NCBI GenBank assembly: GCA_007125415.1
Contig: SLDH01000234.1
Coordinates: 1-19,022, forward strand
DNA length: 19,022 bases
Source of the DNA: Roseovarius sp.
GTDB lineage: Bacteria > Pseudomonadota > Alphaproteobacteria > Rhodobacterales > Rhodobacteraceae
Direction of reading: 5' to 3'
Part shown: positions 1 through 7,818 of the stretch, piece by piece
Numbering within the stretch: position 1 is the first letter of the stretch
Layout of the letters: every line of letters begins with the position of its first letter
Program-made: the position numbers and the translations under genes
The notes under the pieces: model-generated
Told to the model about the DNA's origin: nothing
What the model saw: only the letters and a program-made list of their open reading frames with translations
The model's database searches: none

Positions 1-330
1 CAGCAGAAATCCTGTGGCAGTTGTGGAACCATAAAGCGCCCGACACACAGCCTGGCGCGCCATCCCGAGGTCGGGCGCGGCCCTGTGTCGTGCACAAGAT
101 CAAAGGCCGCTCCGTCCCGCAAAACGGACACCCGCACCCGCGCGGAGCAAAACCCGCAGGCCGCCGCGCATCGGTCATGCTGAAAGCATGCCTCCGGCAT
201 GACCCGCCCCCGGCCCGGCGATGCGCGGCATGGTGGAGGTTGCCTCAGGTTGATCGAGAGTGACGCCAGGCCGCAACGCTTGCATGACCGCCGATCGCCT
301 GTAGTCTGCCGCAATCCCGCCGGAGTTCCC
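1..330. other. Gene-free leader region upstream of the MFS gene
   Basis: No convincing coding sequence lies here. An 80-codon open frame at 21-263 has arginine/proline-rich composition typical of random high-GC frames and no ribosome binding site. The region holds a nested inverted repeat: outer arms CGACACA (41-47) and TGTGTCG (84-90), inner arms CCCGA (64-68) and TCGGG (71-75), with CGCG on each side (56-59 and 76-79). There is no T-tract, so it is not an obvious intrinsic terminator. A second area (175-202) carries three clustered CATG-containing half-repeats. The gene to the left probably ends outside the window. The MFS promoter must lie in this stretch, but I cannot pick a good -35/-10 pair. 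Confidence 0.5.
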
Positions 331-1551
331 ATGCGACTGACCCTGCCCACCGTTTTCATCCTGCTGACCGTGATGATCGACGCGATGGGCATCGGCCTGA
401 TCATGCCGGTGATGCCCGATCTGCTGCAGGAAGTGCAGGGCGCGGGGCTCGCCAATGCCGCCATCTGGGGCGGCGTGCTGATCACGGCCTTTGCCGTCAT
501 GCAATTCCTCTTCGGGCCGGTGATCGGCAATCTGTCGGACCGATATGGACGCCGGCCCGTGCTGCTGGTGTCGCTTTGTGTCATGGCGGTGGGCTACCTG
601 CTGATGGGCGTGGCGGGCAGCATCTGGCTACTGTTGGGAGCGCGCATCCTCTGCGGCATCGCCAGCGCAACCCACGCCACGGCGGCCGCCTTCATGGCCG
701 ATACCCTGCCCCCTGCGCAACGCGGGCGCGGGTTCGGCCTGATCTCCGCGGCCTTCGGCGCGGGTTTTGTCCTCGGGCCACTCATCGGCGGCATTCTGGG
801 AGACATCGGCACGCGCGCGCCCTTCTATCTTGCCGCGATCCTCGCCGGGGGGAACTTCATCCTCGGGCTGATCGTGCTGCCCGAAACGGTGACCGATGCC
901 AATCGCCGCGCCTTCAGCTGGCGACGGGCCAACCCGCTGGGCGCGCTGGTCAAGATCCGCCAGTTGCCGGGGCTCGGCCGGTTGCTCGGTGTGTTCTTTC
1001 TCTATCAGATCAGCTTCAACGTCTATCCGATCATCTGGTCCTTCTTCACCACGGCGCGTTTCGGGTGGGACGCATCGATGATCGGGCTGTCGCTGGCGGC
1101 ATTCGGCATCTCGATGGCGGTGATCCAGGGCGGGCTGATCGGCTTCGTGATCCGCCATATCGGCGAGCGGAACACGGTTCTTCTGGGCTTCTCCTTCGGC
1201 ATGGTCAGCTTTGTGGCACTCGTGCTGGTGCGCGACGGGATGCTGGCCCTCGCCCTCACGCCGGTCTGCGCGCTTGCGGCCATGTCGGCCCCCGCGATGC
1301 AGGCAATCATGAGCCGGAGCACCGCAGCGGACGCGCAAGGGGAATTGCAGGGCATTCTTGCCAGCGCGAGTGCGCTTGCAATGATCGTCTCGCCGGTGAT
1401 CATGACCAATGTCTTTGCGGCCTTCACCGCCGAGGGCGCCGCGCTCTTTCTGCCGGGCGCGCCGTTTCTGGCCTCGCTGGGGCTGCTGCTTCTCGGTGCG
1501 CTGCTCTTTCTGGGCCATCCGCGCGCGACCGCACCCCGGATTGATGCTTGA
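331..1551 (+). CDS. TetA-like MFS efflux transporter (TCR/Tet family)
   Basis: The product is an inner-membrane major facilitator of about 406 residues with 12 predicted hydrophobic segments. It likely exports a drug-like compound in exchange for protons. The N-terminus (residues 15-30, IDAMGIGLIMPVMPDL) closely matches the first helix of class B tetracycline exporters. The MFS motif A loop is intact at residues 66-75 (GNLSDRYGRR), and a motif-C-like GxxxGPxxGG follows helix 5 (about 145-154). I chose the ATG at 331 because GGAG (322-325) lies 5 nt upstream and the transporter homology begins at once. The 44-residue upstream extension of the frame is polar, arginine-rich and unlike any MFS start. 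No tetR-type repressor gene is next to it. The family is clear, but tetracycline as the substrate is not shown. Confidence 0.9.
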   Translation: MRLTLPTVFILLTVMIDAMGIGLIMPVMPDLLQEVQGAGLANAAIWGGVLITAFAVMQFLFGPVIGNLSDRYGRRPVLLVSLCVMAVGYLLMGVAGSIWLLLGARILCGIASATHATAAAFMADTLPPAQRGRGFGLISAAFGAGFVLGPLIGGILGDIGTRAPFYLAAILAGGNFILGLIVLPETVTDANRRAFSWRRANPLGALVKIRQLPGLGRLLGVFFLYQISFNVYPIIWSFFTTARFGWDASMIGLSLAAFGISMAVIQGGLIGFVIRHIGERNTVLLGFSFGMVSFVALVLVRDGMLALALTPVCALAAMSAPAMQAIMSRSTAADAQGELQGILASASALAMIVSPVIMTNVFAAFTAEGAALFLPGAPFLASLGLLLLGALLFLGHPRATAPRIDA

Positions 1552-1694
1552 ACCTACGGCGGAATCGCTGTCAGGCTGTGCGGAGCACCCCGTGGGAAGC
1601 GCCGTGTGAAAGCAAGCCGCCCCTGCGCGCAGCTTTCTGCGCCAGGCCCGGGGCAACGCCAATGCGGACCAGATATTGAAAGGAGAGGTTTGAT
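1552..1694 (+). promoter_or_regulatory. Intergenic leader of the amidase gene with a hairpin and strong RBS
   Basis: This 143-nt gap separates the MFS gene from the amidase. It contains a 6-bp hairpin, GCGCAG (1627-1632) and CTGCGC (1637-1642) with a CTTT loop and no T-tract. It also holds a strong Shine-Dalgarno, AGGAGAGG at 1681-1688, placed 6 nt before the amidase ATG. The RBS fixes the amidase start. The gap is long enough for the amidase pair to have its own promoter, but no clear hexamers are visible. Confidence 0.35.
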
Positions 1695-3119
1695 ATGTCG
1701 GAGCTTTGCTATCTTTCGGTGCCGGAGGTTATCGCGCGGTTCAGGGCGCGCAGCCTCTCGCCTGTCGAGTATCTCGACGCGCTCATCGCGCGCACCGAGG
1801 CGGTAAACCCGCAGATCAACGCCTATACGGAGACCTATTTCGACAGCGCCCGCGCTCAGGCGAAAGCCGCCGAGGCGCGTTATGGCGATGGCAGCGCGCG
1901 CCCGCTTGAAGGGATCCCCGTGGCGATCAAGGATGTGCATAACTGGGCCGGCAAGCGCACGACGCAAGGCTCGTGGGCGCTCGGGCACGAGCCCGACAGC
2001 ACGACCGATCCGATCATCGAGCGGCTGGAGGCGGCAGGCGCGATCCTGCATGCGCGCACCACGACGCCGGAATTCTGCCTTGCGGGAAGCTGCTGGTCCG
2101 AGCGCTACGGCGTCACGCGCAACCCGCATAATCGCGATTTCGCACCCGGCGGATCATCCGGCGGATCGGCCGCGGCCATCGCTGCGGGTATGACGCCGCT
2201 GGCCACCGGCACGGATATCGGCGGGTCCATCCGCATTCCCGCCAGCGCCTGCGGACTTGTGGGCTTCAAGCCGCCCCATGGGCGCAACCCCGATGGTGCG
2301 CCCTTCAATTTCGACCGCTACAATCATTGCGGCATCCTGAGCCGCAGCGTGGCCGAGACGGCGCTGGTGCAGAACCTCATTTCCGGGCCCCATCCGCGCG
2401 ACCATGACAGCCTGCGCGAAAGGGTCGTGATCCCCGAGAGTTTTCCACCCCGCAAGCTGAGGATCGCCTGGTCCATGGATCTGGGATATGTGCCCATCGA
2501 CGCGGATGTGCGCGCCAATACGGAGGCGGCGCTCGAAGTGTTTCGCGCCGCCGGCTGCGATGTGCAGGAGGTGGAAATCGGCTGGGACACGTCGATGGAT
2601 GATGCGGCGCTGGCCTGGTATGCGGCGATGCATTTCGGGCGGCAGGCGCTGTGGCTGCGTGACGCGCATGGCGACAGGATGACCTCCTATGCGCTGGACG
2701 CGGCGCGCGCTGCCGAGGCGCTGACGGTGGATGAAATGGCCCGCTCATGGGATGTGCAGCACCGGATGTATCAGACCATGGGGCAGGTTCTTGATGAGCA
2801 TGATGTCTTCTTGTGCCCAACCCTCTCCATCGGCTGCGTCACGGCGCTGCATGACGGCTCGCAGCCGGGCTTCACCGTGAATGGCCGCACGGTGGATGGT
2901 GAATACGGCTGGGTCATGACCCAGCAGTTCAACATGCTGCACAATTGCCCGGCAATGTCCGTGCCTTCGGGGCGCGATCGGCACGGGGTGCCCACCGGGC
3001 TACAGATCGTGGGCCGCACCTTCGATGATGCGGGTGTTTTCGAGGCCGCGATGCTCTACGAAGCGGCGGCCCCAACGCAATTCATGCCCGCGTCAGGCCT
3101 GCCGCAACTGGAGGGGTAG
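1695..3119 (+). CDS. Amidase-signature family amidohydrolase
   Basis: This 474-residue protein belongs to the amidase signature family (GatA/AtzF/FAAH-type serine hydrolases), which cleave amide bonds through a Ser-cisSer-Lys triad. All three residues are visible: Lys79 in PVAIKD, cis-Ser154 in PGGSSGGSAAA, and nucleophile Ser178 in TDIGGSIRIPAS. The 24-residue spacing between the two serines matches characterised family members. Length is normal for a stand-alone amidase. No signal peptide is seen, so it is probably cytosolic. It lacks gatB/gatC neighbours, which argues against the tRNA amidotransferase role. It is 3 nt from the downstream enolase-superfamily gene, so the two are probably co-transcribed and act on the same or a related compound. 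The substrate is unknown. Confidence 0.92.
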   Translation: MSELCYLSVPEVIARFRARSLSPVEYLDALIARTEAVNPQINAYTETYFDSARAQAKAAEARYGDGSARPLEGIPVAIKDVHNWAGKRTTQGSWALGHEPDSTTDPIIERLEAAGAILHARTTTPEFCLAGSCWSERYGVTRNPHNRDFAPGGSSGGSAAAIAAGMTPLATGTDIGGSIRIPASACGLVGFKPPHGRNPDGAPFNFDRYNHCGILSRSVAETALVQNLISGPHPRDHDSLRERVVIPESFPPRKLRIAWSMDLGYVPIDADVRANTEAALEVFRAAGCDVQEVEIGWDTSMDDAALAWYAAMHFGRQALWLRDAHGDRMTSYALDAARAAEALTVDEMARSWDVQHRMYQTMGQVLDEHDVFLCPTLSIGCVTALHDGSQPGFTVNGRTVDGEYGWVMTQQFNMLHNCPAMSVPSGRDRHGVPTGLQIVGRTFDDAGVFEAAMLYEAAAPTQFMPASGLPQLEG

Positions 3120-3122
3120 AGC

Positions 3123-4352
3123 ATGCATCTGAGGGATCTCGACATCATCATCACCGCTCCGCCTGCGCCCGGATGGGGCGGGCGCTACTGGATCCTCGTG
3201 AAGCTGACCACCGATGACGGGATCACCGGGTGGGGCGAATGCTACGCCACCTCCATCGGCGCGCAGGCGATGCGCACGGTGATCGAAGACGTCTTTGCGC
3301 GCCACATGGAGGGCGAAAACCCCGAAAACATCGAACTGATGTTCCGCCGTGTCTATTCAAGCGGTTTCACCCAGCGCCCCGACCTCACGGTGATCGGCGC
3401 ATGGTCAGGCCTCGAGATCGCCTGCTGGGACATTCTGGGCAAGGCGCGGGACCGGCCCGTCTGGGCGCTGCTGGGCGGGCGGATGAACGACCGGGTGCGC
3501 GGCTATACATATCTCTACCCCCTGCCCCATCATGACATGGCCGGTTTCTGGACCGGCCCGGACATGGCCGCCGAAAGTGCGGCCGACTGCATCGCACGTG
3601 GCTACACGGCGGTGAAGTTCGACCCCGCAGGCCCGTACACGCTGCGCGGCGGACACATGCCCGGGATGCGCGATATCGACCTGTCGGTGCGGTTCTGCGA
3701 GGCGGTCCGTGATGTGGTGGAAGATCGAGCCGACCTGCTCTTCGGCACCCATGGGCAATTCAGCACCGCCGGCGCCATCCGGCTCGCCAAGGCGCTGGAG
3801 CCCTATGATCCGCTCTGGTTCGAAGAGCCGGTGCCGCCCGACAATGTGGGCGCGCTGGCGCAGGTGGCGGCAGCCACCTCGATCCCCGTCGCCACCGGTG
3901 AGCGGCTCTGCACGAAGGCGGAATTCGCACCCATCCTGCGCGGCGGCGCAGCGGCCATCCTGCAGCCCGCCCTTGGTCGCGCAGGCGGCATCTGGGAGGG
4001 TAAGAAGATCGCCGCCATGGCCGAGGTGTACAACGCCCAGATGGCCCCGCATCTCTACGCCGGACCCATCGAATGGGCGGCCAATATCCACCTCGCTGCG
4101 TCCATCCCCAACCTGCTGATGTGCGAATGCATCGAAACGCCGTTTCACGACGCGCTGATCGGCGGCACGATTCGTGTAGAGGAGGGATTCGTCAGCCCGC
4201 CCGAAGCACCGGGACTTGGCATCGATGTGGATGAGAACCTCGCGCGCGCGCATCCGTGGCGCGGCGATGGTCTGCATCTGGAGATGCAGGAAGCGCCCTG
4301 TGACTACGCCCGCGGCAATGCCTTTCAGGGCGGCGCGCCGGCCGAGGCCTGA
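3123..4352 (+). CDS. Enolase-superfamily (mandelate racemase/muconate lactonizing-like) enzyme
   Basis: This 409-residue protein has the two-domain enolase-superfamily layout: an N-terminal capping domain (about 1-125, ending ALLGGRMNDRVRGY) and a TIM barrel. Such enzymes abstract a proton next to a carboxylate, and sugar-acid dehydratases are the nearest pattern. Visible elements are a VKFD motif near 164-167, FEEPVPPD (233-240), ATGER with Glu260, and APHLYAGP with His310 as the likely base. Two usual residues are absent. The first metal ligand position reads LFGTHGQ (206-212), with no Asp. The Asp normally paired with the catalytic His is Ala283 (QPALGRAGG). From memory, a recognisable family subgroup shares these traits. 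A GGAGGGG ribosome site (3110-3116) at the end of the amidase gene indicates translational coupling. The precise reaction is unknown. Confidence 0.88.
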   Translation: MHLRDLDIIITAPPAPGWGGRYWILVKLTTDDGITGWGECYATSIGAQAMRTVIEDVFARHMEGENPENIELMFRRVYSSGFTQRPDLTVIGAWSGLEIACWDILGKARDRPVWALLGGRMNDRVRGYTYLYPLPHHDMAGFWTGPDMAAESAADCIARGYTAVKFDPAGPYTLRGGHMPGMRDIDLSVRFCEAVRDVVEDRADLLFGTHGQFSTAGAIRLAKALEPYDPLWFEEPVPPDNVGALAQVAAATSIPVATGERLCTKAEFAPILRGGAAAILQPALGRAGGIWEGKKIAAMAEVYNAQMAPHLYAGPIEWAANIHLAASIPNLLMCECIETPFHDALIGGTIRVEEGFVSPPEAPGLGIDVDENLARAHPWRGDGLHLEMQEAPCDYARGNAFQGGAPAEA

Positions 4353-4400
4353 CCGGAAACTTTCAAAGTTTCCGGACCGTTTTCTTGACAAGAAAACGGT
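4353..4400. terminator. Two abutting perfect palindromes; probable bidirectional terminator or repeat element
   Basis: The gap between the convergent enolase-family and MBL genes is filled by two perfect inverted repeats. The first is CCGGAAACTTT (4353-4363), a single C, then AAAGTTTCCGG (4365-4375). The second is ACCGTTTTCTTG (4376-4387), a single A, then CAAGAAAACGGT (4389-4400). It has T-rich and A-rich arms, so a U-run exists on either transcript. Position between converging genes supports bidirectional termination. The head-to-tail pair, with one-base centres, also resembles a dispersed genomic repeat unit. Confidence 0.65.
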
Positions 4401-4429
4401 GTCCCGGAATGTCCAGCCTCTTCTCCTTG

Positions 4430-5227
4430 TCAGAGCGTGTAGGTCACGGTCATCATGTCATGGGCCGGCGTGATGTAGTCCGGCGTTTCCTCCACCAATG
4501 TCTGAAAATCCATGTCGATATGCATGTTGGTGAGGATACCGCGCCTTGGGGCCGCCTTTTCCAGCCATTCAAGGGTCTGCGCCAGATGCGAATGGGTGGG
4601 ATGCGGGTCGCGGCGCAGGGCATCGACGATCCAGCAATCCAGCCCTTCGAGCATGGGCCAGACCGCATCGGGGATGCTGGCCACATCCGGCAGATAGGCC
4701 AGATCACCCACCCTGAAGCCCAGCGCCTCGATGCTGCCATGGCTCACCTCGAAAGGACGCAGGGTGACGGCACCGCCTTCGCCTTCGATGGTAAAATCGC
4801 CGTCGATCGTATGCATGTCGAGGATCGGCGGATAGGGCGAGCCTTCGGGCTGGGTGAAGGCATAGCCGAACCGCGCATAAAGCGAGTTCTGTGTGTCACC
4901 ATCAGCCCATACGGGCAGGCGTTTGCGCATGTTGAAGACGATCATCCGCAGATCATCGATCCCATGGACATGATCGGCATGGGCATGGGTGAAGACCACG
5001 GCATCGAGCGTGCCCACATCCGCGTCGAGCAGTTGCGCGCGCATGTCCGGCGAGGTGTCGATCAGAATCCGGGTGATGCCTTGCGCATTCTCCTGCTCGA
5101 TCAGCAGTGAGCAGCGGCGGCGCCGGTTGCGCGGATTTGCTGGGTCGCAATCGCCCCAATGCCCGCCCAGCCGTGGCACCCCTCCGGAGGAGCCGCAGCC
5201 AAGGATGATGAAACGCCGTTCGGTCAT
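4430..5227 (-). CDS. Metallo-beta-lactamase-fold hydrolase (PhnP-like)
   Basis: This 265-residue cytosolic protein has the MBL-fold metal centre THAHADH at 80-86 (His81, His83, Asp85, His86). Further likely ligands are His163 (EVSHG), Asp181 (YLPDV) and His236 (TNMHID). The N-terminal GCGSSGGVPRLGG and the LIDTSPD segment (55-61) are typical of the PhnP/YcbX-type phosphodiesterase-like branch, which includes 2',3'- or 1,2-cyclic phosphodiesterases. No phn genes are nearby, so a phosphonate role is not supported. It is the last gene of the operon, with its ATG overlapping the tatD stop codon (ATGA, 5224-5227). The linkage to tatD and holB is common in Rhodobacteraceae. The substrate is unknown. 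Confidence 0.88.
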   Translation of the reverse strand: MTERRFIILGCGSSGGVPRLGGHWGDCDPANPRNRRRRCSLLIEQENAQGITRILIDTSPDMRAQLLDADVGTLDAVVFTHAHADHVHGIDDLRMIVFNMRKRLPVWADGDTQNSLYARFGYAFTQPEGSPYPPILDMHTIDGDFTIEGEGGAVTLRPFEVSHGSIEALGFRVGDLAYLPDVASIPDAVWPMLEGLDCWIVDALRRDPHPTHSHLAQTLEWLEKAAPRRGILTNMHIDMDFQTLVEETPDYITPAHDMMTVTYTL

Positions 5228-6030
5228 GCAGCCATGCCGTATTCGGCGGCCTTGGTGAAGAGACGCTCGAAATTCGCTTGGGTCTGCGCCGCGAAAGCGG
5301 GCCAGTCCATCCCGAAAAGTCCGGCGGCCGCCTGCGCTGTATGCACGGTGTAGGCGGGTTCATTGCGTTTGCCGCGATGGGGTGGCGGGGCGAGATAAGG
5401 AGCATCGGTTTCCACCAGGATCCGCTCGACCGGCACGCTGGCGAAGATTTCGCGCAACGCGGTGGAACGCGGGAAGGCCGCGATACCAGACATCGAAAGG
5501 TAAAACCCCAGATCGACGGCCGTGCGCGCCAGGTCGGCACCGGACGTAAAGCAATGCATCACGCAACCGAAGGCGCCTGCCCCATGCTCGTCGGTGAGAA
5601 TGCGCGCCATGTCCTCATCCGCGTCGCGCGCATGGATGATGAGCGGCAGGCCGGTTCGGCGCGCCGCTTCGATATGAATACGCAGGCTCTCGATCTGGGC
5701 ATCGGCGCTTTCGGCAGTGTAGTGATAATCGAGCCCCGTCTCGCCGATCCCGACGAACTTCGGATGCGCGGCGAGCGAGACAAGCTCCTCGACCGTTGCA
5801 AGCGGTTCGTCTGCGGCACTCATCGGGTGGGTGCCGGCGGCATAAAAGACCGGCGCATGCGCCTCGGCGATGGCGCGCACCTGTGGCTCGAGCCTGAGTT
5901 TCGTGCAGATCGTCACCATCCGTGTCACCCCGGCGGCGAGCGCACGGTCGATCACCCCGGCGCGTTCCGCCTCGAAATCCGGGAAATCCAGATGGCAATG
6001 GCTGTCGGTGATCTGGATTTCGGCGCTCAT
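5224..6030 (-). CDS. TatD family metal-dependent deoxyribonuclease/hydrolase
   Basis: This 268-residue protein is a TIM-barrel amidohydrolase-fold nuclease of the TatD/YcfH family, known as metal-dependent 3'-5' DNases and D-aminoacyl-tRNA deacylase relatives. All expected ligands are present: His11 and His13 (DSHCHLD), Glu97 (GIGETGLDYH), His133 (IIHARDA), His159 (VMHCFTSG) and Asp209 (VETDAPYL). Length is typical. The start ATG is 7 nt downstream of the holB stop and lacks a strong ribosome site, consistent with coupled translation. It overlaps the MBL gene by 4 nt. A location in the cytosol is expected, since no signal peptide is seen. Confidence 0.95.
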   Translation of the reverse strand: MSAEIQITDSHCHLDFPDFEAERAGVIDRALAAGVTRMVTICTKLRLEPQVRAIAEAHAPVFYAAGTHPMSAADEPLATVEELVSLAAHPKFVGIGETGLDYHYTAESADAQIESLRIHIEAARRTGLPLIIHARDADEDMARILTDEHGAGAFGCVMHCFTSGADLARTAVDLGFYLSMSGIAAFPRSTALREIFASVPVERILVETDAPYLAPPPHRGKRNEPAYTVHTAQAAAGLFGMDWPAFAAQTQANFERLFTKAAEYGMAA

Positions 6031-6037
6031 CGGGGGC

Positions 6038-7186
6038 TCATGCGGTCTGCTTCATCCTGATCATCATATCTAAGACGAGGGCGGCAGGGTCAAGGTTCAC
6101 CGCCGTGCCGTGGCGCATCCGCGCGCCGATCTCCTGCGCGGCGCTGGCCCAGGCGCGCCCCATGGCAGGCGACGGGGCGAGGCGCAAGAGGGTTTCGCTC
6201 TCGCGCGGGGCCGCCTCGACCGGCGGGGCATGGCCCGTGGCACCGGTCCTGGCCAGCCGAGACATCGCGATATCCGACAGATGCATGAAAAGTGCCAGAC
6301 GCGCCTCGGCACCGCGGCCCGTGAGGCTGTCGGCCAGTTTCAGGGCGCGAGCATGATCAAGACGGGGCAGCGCGCCCAGCACCGCGATGATCTCGGCATA
6401 GAGGCTCAGGCCATCGAGGGTTGTCAGACGGATCGCCTCGCCCACCGAGCCTGCGGACAACTCGGCCAGCGCCGCCGCATCGGGCCCCGGCGCAAAGCCT
6501 GCCTGCGCAAGGGCCTCGGCCATGTCCGGCGCGCTGAGGGGGCCAAGACGCAGATCGCGGCAGCGCGAGCGGATGGTGGGCAAGAGCCGCCCCGGCTGAT
6601 GCGAGATGAGCAGGAGCGTGGTGCGCGCGGGGGGTTCTTCGAGCATCTTCAGAAGCGCGTTCGCGGCGGCAGTGGTCATCTCGTCCACACTGTCGACAAT
6701 CACCACACGGCGGCCACCGTCAACGGCGCTCAGATTCAGAAAACGGCCCAGTTCGCGCACATCATCAACGCGGATTTCCTTGGAAAAATTGCCTTCCTGC
6801 ACCGCCTTGGCGCGTTCGGCTTCGGTGTTGCCGCGCCCGCCGCGCCGCAGCAGATGCAATCCCGGCTCGGAGCCTGCAAGGATGCGCCGCGCGACCGGAT
6901 GATCCGGCGCGACATCGAGCGTTTCAGCCTCCGGCAGGGCATCCCCGAAAAGCCCGTCACCCGCCGCGCCGGCAGGTGAAGCGGCCAGCAGGAACCGCGC
7001 GATGCGCCAGGCGAGCGTGGCCTTGCCCACCCCGCGCGGCCCGGTGATCAGCCAGCCATGATGCAGACGCCCCGCGTCATAGGCCTCCAGAAACCGCGCT
7101 TCGATGGCGTCCTGACCGATCAATCGCACCGTCTCACGCGGATGCGGTGCGCCCTCGATCCGGTCGGGTTCAGGCAGATCGTTCAT
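6038..7186 (-). CDS. holB: DNA polymerase III subunit delta'
   Basis: This 382-residue AAA+ clamp-loader subunit carries GPRGVGKAT at 49-57, a Walker A-like loop whose residue after Lys is Ala, not Ser/Thr. It also has VVIVDSVDEM (161-170, Walker B-like), NALLKMLEEPP (176-186) and the conserved SRC motif (207-209), whose Arg acts in trans on the neighbouring gamma/tau ATPase. The delta' subunit is not an active ATPase in known clamp loaders, so the altered P-loop is expected. The four-cysteine zinc module seen in E. coli delta' is missing, and few cysteines are present. It follows tmk with an ATGA overlap (7183-7186) and has its own AAGGAG ribosome site, the classic tmk-holB arrangement. Confidence 0.94.
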   Translation of the reverse strand: MNDLPEPDRIEGAPHPRETVRLIGQDAIEARFLEAYDAGRLHHGWLITGPRGVGKATLAWRIARFLLAASPAGAAGDGLFGDALPEAETLDVAPDHPVARRILAGSEPGLHLLRRGGRGNTEAERAKAVQEGNFSKEIRVDDVRELGRFLNLSAVDGGRRVVIVDSVDEMTTAAANALLKMLEEPPARTTLLLISHQPGRLLPTIRSRCRDLRLGPLSAPDMAEALAQAGFAPGPDAAALAELSAGSVGEAIRLTTLDGLSLYAEIIAVLGALPRLDHARALKLADSLTGRGAEARLALFMHLSDIAMSRLARTGATGHAPPVEAAPRESETLLRLAPSPAMGRAWASAAQEIGARMRHGTAVNLDPAALVLDMMIRMKQTA

Positions 7187-7818
7187 CCGAGACGCTCCTT
7201 GACGGTGGCCAGAACATCGGCCGATACCGCCTCGATCGAACGGTTGCCATCGATGACCACGAAACGCCGCGGGAACTCGCGCGCCAGATCGAGAAACCCC
7301 GCGCGGATCCGCGCCTGAAGCTCGGAGCCGAACCCCTCGAACCGCGCCTCGGCGCCGCCACGCGCCAGCGCGCGCTCAAGCCCTCTGTCAGGTGTCATGT
7401 CGATGAGGATGGTCAGATCGGGCTCCTGCCCGATCATCAACCCATGCAGCGCATCCACCATGGCGCGCAGATCGCCACGCGAGAGCCCCTGATACATGCG
7501 CGTGCTGTCGGCAAAGCGGTCACAGATCACGACCTTGCCTGCGGCCAGCGCCGGGCGGATGGTCCGCTCCATATGGTCCCGCCGTGCGGCGGTGAAGAGC
7601 AGAAGCTCGGTTTCGGGCGACCAGCGCTCGGGCGCGCCCTCCAGCACGAGCGCACGTATTTCCTCGGCGCCGGGGGAGCCGCCGGGCTCGCGGGTCAGAA
7701 GCGTGTGGTGGCCCGCGCGCTCCAGCGCTGCCGCCAGCCGCTGCGCCTGGGTCGACTTGCCCGAGCCGTCGATCCCCTCGAAGCTGATGAAATACCCGGT
7801 GCGCGGGGCATCGGTCAA
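7183..7818 (-). CDS. tmk: Thymidylate kinase, TTG start
   Basis: This 211-residue enzyme phosphorylates dTMP to dTDP using ATP, in the dTTP synthesis pathway. The P-loop is FEGIDGSGKST (13-23, Lys21). The substrate loop is REPGG (43-47), and the DR-box is CDRFADS (99-105, Asp100-Arg101). An Arg-rich LID region follows near 145-160. No ATG lies upstream of the P-loop in this frame. The plausible start is TTG at 7818, which overlaps the stop of the upstream carboxypeptidase gene as TTGA (7815-7818), and GGGGAAG (7829-7823) is the ribosome site. A weak start codon with stop-start overlap implies that its translation depends on the upstream gene. Confidence 0.95.
   Translation of the reverse strand: MTDAPRTGYFISFEGIDGSGKSTQAQRLAAALERAGHHTLLTREPGGSPGAEEIRALVLEGAPERWSPETELLLFTAARRDHMERTIRPALAAGKVVICDRFADSTRMYQGLSRGDLRAMVDALHGLMIGQEPDLTILIDMTPDRGLERALARGGAEARFEGFGSELQARIRAGFLDLAREFPRRFVVIDGNRSIEAVSADVLATVKERLG

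Noticed and set aside
199..330. 44-residue N-terminal extension of the MFS transporter
   Set aside because: It is Arg-rich, does not look like a signal or membrane segment, and the internal ATG at 331 has a proper GGAG site.
628..1662. 344-codon frame antisense to the MFS gene
   Set aside because: Its residue use is dominated by Arg, Gln, Asp and His with no domain; it is a high-GC shadow of a clear transporter gene.
4385..5110. 241-codon plus-strand frame opposite the MBL hydrolase
   Set aside because: It begins inside the palindrome pair and has no family signature, while the minus strand holds the intact THAHADH enzyme.
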